Assembly (NCBI GenBank): GCA_000993275.1
Contig: LBVV01000001.1
Span: 1-52,743 of the forward strand
Origin: a candidate division CPR2 bacterium GW2011_GWC2_39_10
GTDB lineage: Bacteria > Patescibacteriota > CPR2
Direction of reading: 5' to 3'
DNA: 52,743 nucleotides
A program made the position numbers and the translations under genes. How positions within the stretch are numbered: the stretch's first letter is position 1; the number at the start of each line of letters is the position of its first letter. Shown one piece after another: positions 17,305 to 25,120 of the stretch. The notes under the pieces were generated by a model that was given only the letters and a program-made list of their open reading frames with translations, ran no database searches and was not told where the DNA came from.

Positions 17305-17415
17305 TTGTCATCCCCGCCTGTCTCGCTTTGCTATCCAAGGCGGATGAAAACGGAGATCCAGAAGGTTAGGTCTTGCATCAAAGGTGCTAGATTCCCGCCT
17401 ACGCGGGAATGACAA
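17305..17415. repeat. Dispersed palindromic repeat, GTCATTCC family
   Basis: It opens with TTGTCATCCCCGCCTGTCTC and closes with ATTCCCGCCTACGCGGGAATGACAA. The closing part is itself a perfect hairpin (ATTCCCGC/GCGGGAAT). It lies between the phosphorylase promoter and the next minus-strand gene end. Confidence 0.75.
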
Positions 17416-17426
17416 AAAAAAGAGAA

Positions 17427-17876
17427 TTATTTTTCGACTTGATAGAATTGCAGCAAAAGTGAGCCCGAATTTAAGTCAAGCATGCTAGCTTGGGGCGACA
17501 GGGTAATTTGCCAATCGGCACTGCAAATATCATTTGGGCAATCGGCATCAAAAGATTCGATATTTGCATAAACAATTTGACCGTTGTCGTCTTTTATTTT
17601 AACCGTAGAGCTAGAGGACAAAAAATTGATAAAAGAACTGTAACTGTCTTTCGGCATTGTTATTGTATTACTGCCGTTAGTTTTGACTTTTCCGGCCCAA
17701 AGAAAATTACCACTTTCGACCGGGTTAGCTACTGTATAAGCGCCCTTAACTGCTAAGTCTTTAGCGACCGAGAAATCTGTATTGCCGTGCCATGTCCAAA
17801 AGGTACCAATTGCACCCACCAAAAAGGAAAAAGCTAGAATTACGTTGATCGTTTTTAAGGAAATTTTTTTATTCAT
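17427..17876 (-). CDS. Signal-anchored exported protein, tandem paralogue 1
   Basis: 149 residues. An N-terminal hydrophobic segment (~10-30) acts as signal or anchor, followed by one compact domain. It shares with the next gene upstream the pattern 'LW-[AS]-G-x-V-K ... I-x-x-P-[KN]-DSY' and a late cysteine pair (CPNDIC), so the two arose by duplication. The cysteines probably form a disulfide outside the cell (inference). No known family is recognised. Upstream ATG spacing is poor but an AAGGGT precedes the start. Confidence 0.65.
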   Translation of the reverse strand: MNKKISLKTINVILAFSFLVGAIGTFWTWHGNTDFSVAKDLAVKGAYTVANPVESGNFLWAGKVKTNGSNTITMPKDSYSSFINFLSSSSTVKIKDDNGQIVYANIESFDADCPNDICSADWQITLSPQASMLDLNSGSLLLQFYQVEK

Positions 17877-17945
17877 ATAACCCTTATTTTAATGATTTAT
17901 TGTACCTTAAATTATAGAGTATTAAAAGAGCGGATAAAAGACGAT

Positions 17946-18398
17946 TTATTCGTAAATTTCAACCATTAGCGTTGCCGGCCGATTTTGCGTGACTGCTTTT
18001 ATAGTATCATCGAAGGAAATATCAAGCCTATCCTCACAGGCGCTTTTGCTTTGACATAGATCATAAAAACTGGTAACGGCAGAAGTTACTTCGGCGCCGC
18101 TGTCCAGTCTTTTTAGCGAAAGTTTATTACCAATTTTAATGGTCTCGTAAATGTATTCGTAACTATCGTTCGGGAAAATAATGCTGTTTAAGTTTTCCCC
18201 AACCTTTACCGCGCCGGACCAAAGTACGTTATTTTTATTCTCATCAAGAATACTTGTTTGAACACCCAAAACCTGCTGATCTTTTGTTCTGCTTATAGAA
18301 GAACTTGGCATTGAAAAATTAAAAACAAAAGTCGTAAACAAAATAAGCACAACCGCCAAACCCAAAAAAATATTTTTTAAGGGATTAATATTTCTCAT
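17946..18398 (-). CDS. Signal-anchored exported protein, tandem paralogue 2
   Basis: 150 residues with a membrane segment at about 10-30. The domain carries NVLWSGAVKVG, IIFPNDSY and the cysteine pair CQSKSAC, each aligned with its neighbour at 17427-17876. The similarity is local and modest, so the duplication is old. It is divergent from the coiled-coil protein gene at 18478 across a 79-base gap. Function unknown. Confidence 0.65.
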   Translation of the reverse strand: MRNINPLKNIFLGLAVVLILFTTFVFNFSMPSSSISRTKDQQVLGVQTSILDENKNNVLWSGAVKVGENLNSIIFPNDSYEYIYETIKIGNKLSLKRLDSGAEVTSAVTSFYDLCQSKSACEDRLDISFDDTIKAVTQNRPATLMVEIYE

Positions 18399-18477
18399 AA
18401 TTTTATACTATCACTTTTTAAGATTTCTTTCAAAGAATTCTCTACCCAATACTTTGCTTTTGTCTTAATATGAATAT

Positions 18478-18885
18478 ATGCAAATAGACTTAAAGGTTAA
18501 AGAAAGCAAAGAAGACAAAAAAATTGGGTTGTTTTCCCCCTTTTCGGCAATAAACAAGAAGAACCAAGTTGGGACTAAAGGACTTTATTCTCAAAATGAC
18601 CTACTTAAGCTAAAAGAACAAATTTCGGATCTAAAAAACTTAAACGAATCTATTGCAAAGCAACTGGAAGACTTGGAGTATCAGGCCCAGATGATTCAGC
18701 TGTCCACAAAAACAACATTTTTTTTCTTTGTCAAAGCTCATAATTTTTTACGGACAAAATCTAAGATCTACTACAAATGGCACTTAAAGCAAAATGCCAG
18801 CACCGTTCATTTGGTGGTGCTGGTCATTTTTGCGATTCTTAGCACCATTGGCGCTTATATAAAGCTAGTTAATTGGCCGAAATAA
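18478..18885 (+). CDS. Coiled-coil protein with C-terminal membrane anchor
   Basis: 135 residues. A charged N-terminus is followed by a heptad-like coiled coil (~42-72, KLKEQISDLKNLNESIAKQLEDLE), a basic segment, and one membrane helix near the C-terminus (~110-130). This tail-anchored layout has no family name that I recognise. The only good start is the ATG at 18478. No clear ribosome site precedes it. The stop is 3 bases from the stop of the convergent gene, and no terminator separates them. Confidence 0.55.
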   Translation: MQIDLKVKESKEDKKIGLFSPFSAINKKNQVGTKGLYSQNDLLKLKEQISDLKNLNESIAKQLEDLEYQAQMIQLSTKTTFFFFVKAHNFLRTKSKIYYKWHLKQNASTVHLVVLVIFAILSTIGAYIKLVNWPK

Positions 18886-18888
18886 AAA

Positions 18889-20556
18889 CTACTCGGGCGA
18901 ACAAAGCTCACCCATGGGAGCTGTTTCAACATAATCAGCGAAGTCGGTAGCATCCACACAAAAATATCTTGTAGTATCTGATACTAATTGGGCGCTGGCA
19001 GTATAACCTTTTGCATCAAGACTTAATTGTATAATATCTCTCGCTGGCGTTGCCGATCCGGCAGCTGCGATTTCTTTTATTAATAAATCTAACGTTGAAA
19101 CGCTGGTGCCATCAGCATCCGAGTAAGTTTCATTTTCGTCGTAAAAATCGGCTTCACCGATTGCAATCTGACGAAGAGCATTCATTACCTGTTTATCAGA
19201 AGCACTTGTTGGTGAAACGCTGCCGCCCGTTAACGCAGCAAACGGATCTTCGGCGGATAAATCAACCTTTTGCATAATTTTGGCGTCCGTGGGCATAGCA
19301 ATTGTACCATTAAAATCATACTTAAAGGTTTCCGTAAAGCCAATTTCGAATTCTGACGGAGCACCCTTAACGACAGAACCTAGGGCGCTTGCAGACATGT
19401 CCATTTTTAAGTTCATGTCTAGCTTGTAAAGTTTGCTGTCTTTATTTCCGACCCAAAAATTTAAAGTCATTTTAATTTTATCGGCATCTATACCCAAATC
19501 TTTAGCCGGCATATTTTTCTCGATATATTCTTTTGTCGGGTTAAAGCTGTACTTAGTTGTTTTAACTCCGGCCAAAACTTCGCTTTTTTCTTTTTTGACG
19601 TATTTGAGATCTTCATCCGTAAATTCCAAGCTTGTCGGCGTTTTTAAGACCTGTCCCATCTCTTTCTCGTACTTTGCCAAATATTTCTTTAAGTTAGAAT
19701 ACTCGATTAAATTATTTTTGGATTCAAGATTAGTAAAATCACTAAGATAAAATTTATCTTCCTTATTTAGATAAAACATGTTTAAGGAAGTTGAAGGAGG
19801 AACAACAAGCTTAAGGTCGAAACTCTTGTTTTTATCGACTGACAAAACTCCGGTTATAGAATATTTTAAACCGGTGGTGCTAACATCTACGGTTATATCG
19901 CTTGTAAAAGGTGACATTTCTTGCATCGTTTTGGCGGCTGCATTTAGCACTTTTTTAGGAGTTGGGGCGAGATATTTGTTGTACCCCAGAAAGGCTGCAA
20001 AACCGGCACCGGGAAGCAAAATTAAAAGCACCGCCATCATGATTAGCAGTTTCTTTTTACCGGACTTTTTCGGTGGCATATCGACAATTTCATCGGTTTT
20101 AGTTTGACCGCCAAAAAAACCGCCGCTCTGCGGAGTTTGGCTTGCCGAGCCCCAATCCGACGAAGGTGTGGCCGGTGTCTGAGGAGTAGTTACTTGAGGA
20201 ATCGAAGTCTCTGAAGTTGACTGCGGGCTTGCCGAAATAGAATCCGTGCTTGGTCCGGCCACTGCTTGGCCGATTGAGGTATCTATCGAATTTTGAGTCG
20301 GCATTGCCTCAGTATTAATGTCGGGCGAGCTTGCCGGCATCTCACTAGCAATTGAAGATATCTCTGCAGCTTCGGCGGGCACAGCAGAAGTTGGCATTTC
20401 AATGGCTTCCGGCTCATCATTTATAATTTGCAAATTGTCCCCTAAGCTGGAAATTGGACTTGCGCTATTATCATCCGGCGGCACGCCTGCATTTCCTTGC
20501 TTAATAGAATCGACATTTTTTGATAAAGAGTCCGAATTTTTATTTTCTGGTTCCAT
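18889..20556 (-). CDS. Large bitopic envelope protein: disordered cytoplasmic arm, lipoprotein-carrier-like domain, pilin-like C-terminus
   Basis: 555 residues. Residues 1-165 are low-complexity (Ser/Pro/Thr/Ala/Glu) and presumably disordered. A basic stretch KKSGKKK leads into a membrane helix (~168-192). Residues ~200-445 are a beta-rich outside domain whose repeated 'YSITGVLSVDKNKSFDLKL' pattern recalls LolA/LppX-like carrier folds (inference). Residues ~455-555 (NALRQIAIGEADFYDENETY ... RYFCVDATDF ... GELCSPE, two cysteines) resemble the C-terminal part of type IV pilin-like proteins. A GGAGGGTGT ribosome site precedes the ATG. Function unknown. Confidence 0.65.
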   Translation of the reverse strand: MEPENKNSDSLSKNVDSIKQGNAGVPPDDNSASPISSLGDNLQIINDEPEAIEMPTSAVPAEAAEISSIASEMPASSPDINTEAMPTQNSIDTSIGQAVAGPSTDSISASPQSTSETSIPQVTTPQTPATPSSDWGSASQTPQSGGFFGGQTKTDEIVDMPPKKSGKKKLLIMMAVLLILLPGAGFAAFLGYNKYLAPTPKKVLNAAAKTMQEMSPFTSDITVDVSTTGLKYSITGVLSVDKNKSFDLKLVVPPSTSLNMFYLNKEDKFYLSDFTNLESKNNLIEYSNLKKYLAKYEKEMGQVLKTPTSLEFTDEDLKYVKKEKSEVLAGVKTTKYSFNPTKEYIEKNMPAKDLGIDADKIKMTLNFWVGNKDSKLYKLDMNLKMDMSASALGSVVKGAPSEFEIGFTETFKYDFNGTIAMPTDAKIMQKVDLSAEDPFAALTGGSVSPTSASDKQVMNALRQIAIGEADFYDENETYSDADGTSVSTLDLLIKEIAAAGSATPARDIIQLSLDAKGYTASAQLVSDTTRYFCVDATDFADYVETAPMGELCSPE

Positions 20557-20671
20557 ACACCCTCCGAAAGTTTTTCAATTTATGCACAACTAATATTATA
20601 CTTAAGATAAATAAATATTTCCCTTACCACTATAGCTTATGATAAAATAAGAAAAAGTGAAAGGTTTTTTT

Positions 20672-21088
20672 ATGGACCCGAATAAAAACAGCCAAGAAAT
20701 TGTAGGTAAGCCATCAGAAGCCGTTATCGGTGACGGCGAGAATAGTCTTGATACCATTTTAGAGACTAAAAAAGCGGAGGCAATCTTTACTGAAAATAAA
20801 GCGCAAAATGTTGCTGCCGAACAACCTGCGCCGGCAGTTCAGACACAGGCTGGAAACCAGACAGCTCCCATAATAAGCAATGATACGCCTATACAAGATC
20901 CGGCTGTAATTGACTCTCCAAGCGAGGCCTCGCACATCGAAGAAATCGAAAAGCCCTGGATTGAAAAAGTAGAACAAATCATTAAAAAAGATAAAAACGA
21001 TCCCTATCAAGAAGAAGAGGATCATGAAGAATTGCAAATGAGTTATTTGGAAAAAAGATTTGGCAAAAAAATTCAAAAGGATACCTAA
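20672..21088 (+). CDS. Small acidic protein paired with a VirD4/HerA-like ATPase
   Basis: 138 residues from the ATG at 20672, chosen because AAAGG lies 7-8 bases upstream. A GTG five codons earlier is open but has no site. Residues 1-90 are low-complexity. The conserved-looking part is the C-terminus, IEKPWIEKVEQIIKKDKNDP followed by YQEEEDHEELQMSYLEKRFGKKI. As I recall, this C-terminus usually precedes the same ATPase gene in CPR genomes. The stop is 3 bases before the ATPase start, so the two are one operon. It may be an adaptor for the ATPase (inference). Confidence 0.65.
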   Translation: MDPNKNSQEIVGKPSEAVIGDGENSLDTILETKKAEAIFTENKAQNVAAEQPAPAVQTQAGNQTAPIISNDTPIQDPAVIDSPSEASHIEEIEKPWIEKVEQIIKKDKNDPYQEEEDHEELQMSYLEKRFGKKIQKDT

Positions 21089-21091
21089 ATA

Positions 21092-23569
21092 ATGGACTTT
21101 CTTTATATTTTGCCTGTAATATTTGTCATTCTAACGGTTACTTTTACAGTCACCTTTATTATTAGGTCTTCTAAGTACTACCGAAAACAAATAGAAAGAT
21201 CTTTAAAAATGGTCCCTTTTTTGGTGACCATCCCCCAAACTTTCGGCAACGATAAAAGACAGGGGACGCGAGATGAAAGGGATTTGGCAAGAGAGCTTAT
21301 TTCGCTGGCAGAAAATTTTTACTATTCTCTCTACTCTATTTATAGTCCATCTTTTAAAAATCTTTTTTTCGGCCAAAAGCACACCGCCTTAGAAATTGTG
21401 GCCGCGGATAACGAAATTCGTTTTTATTTTGCGGTACCCATTTCTTTAGTTGGAATAGTGGAAAAAACTTTATCCGCCCAATATCCGGACGCCTATATTG
21501 AAGAAAGCGAAGAGCACAATATCTTTTTTAAAGGCGCCAGTTTAAAAAATATTTATGGCGGTATTATTAAGTTGGGTCGAAAATCAGCTTTTCCCATAAA
21601 AACTTATCAGCAGATTGACTTGGATCCGTTAGACCCGATAACCAACTCTTTAAGCAAATTAGATCCGGGCGAGGGCGCGGCTATTCAAGTTTTAATAAGA
21701 CCAACTGCTTCTTTAGTTAGAAAATCCAAACGTATCACCGGACGAATCCAAAAAGGAGATCAAAGCGACAGAGTTGGCAGCCTGGATCCGTTTCAAACGG
21801 CAATTTACCTGGCAAAAGATGTTATGATGGCTTTTTCTAAAAAAACGGACGAGCCAAAACCCGTCACGCCAATGCAAGAAGAAGTAATAAAAAATGTTGA
21901 AAAAAAAGTTGGCAAGCCGGTTTTCGAAACAGTAATTCGAGTAATGATCTCGGCGAAAGATCCAATTCGCGGCCATGCAATTGAAAATGAAATAGCCGGC
22001 GCCTTTACTCAATTTAACGATCTTCACTCCAATTTTTTTGTCTTAAAAAGAGCTAGGAATAAGCAAAAGTTAGTCAACGATTACGTTTTTAGGTTTTTTG
22101 ATGAACACCACACAACCAAAATGAGAAGAATGATTTTAAACACCGAAGAATTGGCATCAATTTATCATTTACCAAATTATCAGATAACGACTCCCGGCAT
22201 TAAATGGCTTCCTGCCAGGAAAACTGCCGCACCGGTGGCCTTGCCGACAGAGGGTACCATACTTGGAGAAAGCATTTTCAGAGGCGAAACCAGAGATGTT
22301 AGGCTGGATCTTAATGACCAAAGAAGACACATGTACATTCTTGGACAAACCGGTACCGGTAAAACCAATACTTTAAAAAATATGATCTTGGATGAAATAA
22401 ATAAAGGACATGGCATTTGTTATATCGATCCCCACGGGCAAGATTTAGAGGATATTCTTAATAAAATTCCCAAGGAAAGAGCCGAAGACGTTATTTTGTT
22501 TGACGCCGGGGATACGGAGCGCCCCATTGGCCTTAACCTTTTTGAGGCAAAAACTATCGAGCAACAAGATTTTGTAATCCAGGAAGCCATCCAAATGCTT
22601 TATAAGCTGTATGACCCGGGACACACCGGCATTATGGGACCACGGTTCGAGCACTGGTTTAGAAATGCCGCCCTAACCGTTATGGCTGATCCGGAAGGCG
22701 GCACTTTTCTTGAAGTACCGAAAATTTTTACCGACAACAATTATTTAAAGAAAAAATTAGAATATGTAACCGATCCGATTGTCAGAAATTTCTGGCTGAA
22801 TGAAATGGCCCAAACCAGCGACTTTCATAAATCTGAGGTTTTAGGCTGGTTCGTGGGTAAGTTCGGCGCATTCATGACTAACACCACTATGAGAAATATT
22901 TTGGGACAAGTAGACTCTACTTTTAAAATAAGGGAGGCTATGGATACCGGAAAAATAGTTTTGATTAATCTTGCCAAAGGAAAAGTTGGCGAGTTAAATA
23001 TGCAACTTCTAGGAATGGTCATAGTTTCAAAATTTCAAATGGCCGCCATGAGCCGAATTGATACGCCCGAGGAAGAAAGACGCGACTTTACTCTTTATGT
23101 GGATGAGTTTCAAAATTTTGCTACCGATTCTTTCGCGTCAATTTTATCCGAGGCCAGAAAATTTAGGTTTAGCTTAGTGGTTGCCAACCAGTTTATCGGT
23201 CAGTTAAAAGAAGAAATTAAAAACGCTGTCTTCGGCAATGTCGGCTCTATAATCTGTTTTAGGGTAGGTCCGGAAGACGCCGAGTTCATGGCCAAGCAAT
23301 TTGATCCGGTTTTCACCGTGCCGGATATGATTAATATCGAAAATTACCACGCCTTCATTAAATTAATGGTAAACGGTTTGCCGGCGCGTCCCTTTACCAT
23401 GAAAGGCAAAGCCCCAATGGGCGCCACCGATTTGGAGAGAGGCAACGCCATAAAGCAACTGGCCAGATTAAAATATGGTCGCGAACGGGCTGTGGTAGAC
23501 AAAGAAATTTTGGCCAAAATTTCCTTAGGAGATCCAGTTTCCCAGCCCTCAGAGCCGCCAAAAACTTAA
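21092..23569 (+). CDS. VirD4/TraG/HerA-like membrane-anchored ATPase
   Basis: 825 residues. An N-terminal membrane helix (~3-25) is followed by a ~370-residue region rich in beta strands, then a RecA-like motor. Walker A is GQTGTGKT (418-425), followed by ICYIDPHG. Walker B is TLYVDEF (about 668-674), followed by the sensor-like VVANQF. The family couples ATP hydrolysis to DNA or protein passage at the membrane. No relaxase, VirB4 or pilus genes accompany it. It is the second gene of an operon with the acidic protein at 20672. A DNA-uptake, secretion or conjugation role is inference. Confidence 0.8.
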   Translation: MDFLYILPVIFVILTVTFTVTFIIRSSKYYRKQIERSLKMVPFLVTIPQTFGNDKRQGTRDERDLARELISLAENFYYSLYSIYSPSFKNLFFGQKHTALEIVAADNEIRFYFAVPISLVGIVEKTLSAQYPDAYIEESEEHNIFFKGASLKNIYGGIIKLGRKSAFPIKTYQQIDLDPLDPITNSLSKLDPGEGAAIQVLIRPTASLVRKSKRITGRIQKGDQSDRVGSLDPFQTAIYLAKDVMMAFSKKTDEPKPVTPMQEEVIKNVEKKVGKPVFETVIRVMISAKDPIRGHAIENEIAGAFTQFNDLHSNFFVLKRARNKQKLVNDYVFRFFDEHHTTKMRRMILNTEELASIYHLPNYQITTPGIKWLPARKTAAPVALPTEGTILGESIFRGETRDVRLDLNDQRRHMYILGQTGTGKTNTLKNMILDEINKGHGICYIDPHGQDLEDILNKIPKERAEDVILFDAGDTERPIGLNLFEAKTIEQQDFVIQEAIQMLYKLYDPGHTGIMGPRFEHWFRNAALTVMADPEGGTFLEVPKIFTDNNYLKKKLEYVTDPIVRNFWLNEMAQTSDFHKSEVLGWFVGKFGAFMTNTTMRNILGQVDSTFKIREAMDTGKIVLINLAKGKVGELNMQLLGMVIVSKFQMAAMSRIDTPEEERRDFTLYVDEFQNFATDSFASILSEARKFRFSLVVANQFIGQLKEEIKNAVFGNVGSIICFRVGPEDAEFMAKQFDPVFTVPDMINIENYHAFIKLMVNGLPARPFTMKGKAPMGATDLERGNAIKQLARLKYGRERAVVDKEILAKISLGDPVSQPSEPPKT

Positions 23570-23580
23570 ACAAGGCTGCA

Positions 23581-23684
23581 GGCATGTCATTCTCGCACCC
23601 CTCTCCGTCGTTTCCGCCCCCCCCACTTGTCATTCCCGCCTGTCTCGCGCCAAGACCACGGGCGGAGGCGGGAATCCAGAAAGC
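23581..23684. repeat. Dispersed palindromic repeat, GTCATTCC family
   Basis: Two partial units stand side by side: GCATGTCATTCTCGCACCCC and CTTGTCATTCCCGCCTGTCT, ending in GGCGGGAATCCAGAAAGC. The outer arms are complementary. It follows the ATPase gene. Confidence 0.7.
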
Positions 23685-23753
23685 ATAGTTTAAGAAATCA
23701 AAGTTTAAAAAACCAGATGATGAGATTATTTTGAGGGTAATTTAAAAAATTGC

Positions 23754-23782
23754 TTGTGAATCAACAATAAATCCTTTACTAT
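23754..23782 (+). promoter_or_regulatory. Candidate sigma70 promoter
   Basis: TTGTGA (23754-23759) and TACTAT (23777-23782) are 17 bases apart. The start would be about 20 bases before the ATG at 23808. Confidence 0.45.
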
Positions 23783-23807
23783 AAAAGAAAGAACCTTGGA
23801 GGGTAAA

Positions 23808-24785
23808 ATGGACGAAACAACAAATACTAATTCTGTTGGCGCAGATAAGGAAGCTTTAAAACAAGCCATAAAAAGCGCCGCCAATATTGATGAACTAAAA
23901 GAAAGCATCCAGAAAGCCATGGATTCCGGATTTACAAATGATTCGGAATTTATTGAGATTGCCAAAAGCAAACATCAGGAGCTTACAAGCATGGCAGCCG
24001 AGGAGTCGGCAGCAAATACGAACGAGGTTAAACCGGCCGATAACGTGATCGAACCGGTAACGGAGACAACGCCGATAGACGAAGCATCCGCTATAGATAC
24101 TTCTTCTATTGATTCAGAGTCCGAACCAGAAGTTGAAACCAGCACAGAAGATGCTGCTGTTGAATCTGCGGTTGCTCCCATCGAAGAGCCGACAGCTGTC
24201 ACTCCCGATGACGTAACAAGTTCTGAACCATTAAATTCTAGCGATAGCGAAAATAATACGGACGACATTGCTGAGCTTGTAGCTTCACGAGATTCTTCAA
24301 ATAATAATTCCGAAAACACTTTACCGGATAATAATGATGAATCTATCGGCAATCCGGATATAAACGAAGAAGCGACAAACTTGCCGGTTGAAGATGCTGC
24401 TCCGGCAACCCCGGCCGTAGAAGAGGAAAATACCGAAACTGCAGAAGCTGAACCGGCATCAACTTTGGCCGAAGCGGAAAACGCCGAACCCTCAGCACCA
24501 GAAGCTGAACCTGAAAAAAAGAAGGAAGAATTAAAAGACATTATTTTAGAAGAATTAAAAAAGCAATTTAACGAAGCTATGGGCGACTTGGTAGTTCTGG
24601 CAGCCGATGCTTCAGACTTAACCGAAGACCAGAAAAAAGAAGCCGGCCTACTCGGGGAAAAGGCTAAATATGCTTGGAGCAAAATAGTCGAAAAACGACC
24701 GGCAAACGAAAACATGCATATCGACGATCAAAATAAATACATCACCGACATTGTGGAAGAACAGCTGAAAAAAGTAGGAAGCTGA
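23808..24785 (+). CDS. Acidic low-complexity protein with helical ends
   Basis: 325 residues. The ATG at 23808 follows GGAGG (23798-23802) at ideal spacing. A TTG four codons upstream overlaps that site and was rejected. Residues ~10-60 form a helical domain (ANIDELKESIQKAMDSG). Residues ~65-245 are almost only Glu, Asp, Ser, Thr, Ala and Pro, so disordered and strongly acidic. Residues ~245-325 are a second helical domain (LKDIILEELKKQFNEAM ... ITDIVEEQLKKVG). There is no signal peptide or membrane segment. No family is recognised. An extended linker between two binding helices is inference. Confidence 0.6.
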   Translation: MDETTNTNSVGADKEALKQAIKSAANIDELKESIQKAMDSGFTNDSEFIEIAKSKHQELTSMAAEESAANTNEVKPADNVIEPVTETTPIDEASAIDTSSIDSESEPEVETSTEDAAVESAVAPIEEPTAVTPDDVTSSEPLNSSDSENNTDDIAELVASRDSSNNNSENTLPDNNDESIGNPDINEEATNLPVEDAAPATPAVEEENTETAEAEPASTLAEAENAEPSAPEAEPEKKKEELKDIILEELKKQFNEAMGDLVVLAADASDLTEDQKKEAGLLGEKAKYAWSKIVEKRPANENMHIDDQNKYITDIVEEQLKKVGS

Positions 24786-24923
24786 ACCCTTCGACAAGTT
24801 CAGGGCACACAGACAGATAGCGGATGACTAGGAACTGTCATTCCTGCGAAAGCAGGAATCCAGAAACTGCTGAAAATGCCTTTATAAATGGATTCCTTGT
24901 CAAGCAAGGAATGACAAATTAGG
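24786..24923. repeat. Dispersed palindromic repeat, GTCATTCC family, two hairpins
   Basis: CCCTTCGACAAGTTCAGGGC leads into CTGTCATTCCTGCGAAAGCAGGAATCC (a hairpin) and GGATTCCTTGTCAAGCAAGGAATGACAA (a second hairpin). The outer arms also pair. The remainder of the 335-base gap (24924-25044) shows nothing recognisable. Confidence 0.75.
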
Positions 24924-25044
24924 TAGGTTGGTGAATTCTCGGACAATCTGCTAGGCGAGGGTGCTTGTTAATGTCTAAATCCGAATTATTCTAATTGCTC
25001 TAAATTTAGAAGTTAAAAATTGAAAGTCTAACAAACAAGCTCTA

Positions 25045-25113
25045 TGAAAAAAAATCCTATATTCCAACGTTCTATATTCCCATTCTTTATACTTTGTTCT
25101 AGATTCTTTATTC
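25045..25113. repeat. Dispersed AT-rich repeat (ATATTCTA...CCCATTCTT family), copy 2
   Basis: It shows the same order of blocks as at 15279-15376: 'aatcctatattccaacgttc', 'tattcccattctttatact', 'agattctttattc'. Confidence 0.75.
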
Positions 25114-25120
25114 ATTTCTA

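Noticed and set aside
21092-23569. Complete conjugative or type IV secretion system around the VirD4/HerA-like ATPase
   Set aside because: No VirB4, relaxase, pilin or other channel gene is present within the window.
23975-24715. 246-codon minus-strand open frame opposite the acidic protein gene
   Set aside because: It is a Ser/Ala-rich antisense shadow of a Glu/Ser-rich coding sequence. The plus-strand gene has the ribosome site and promoter.
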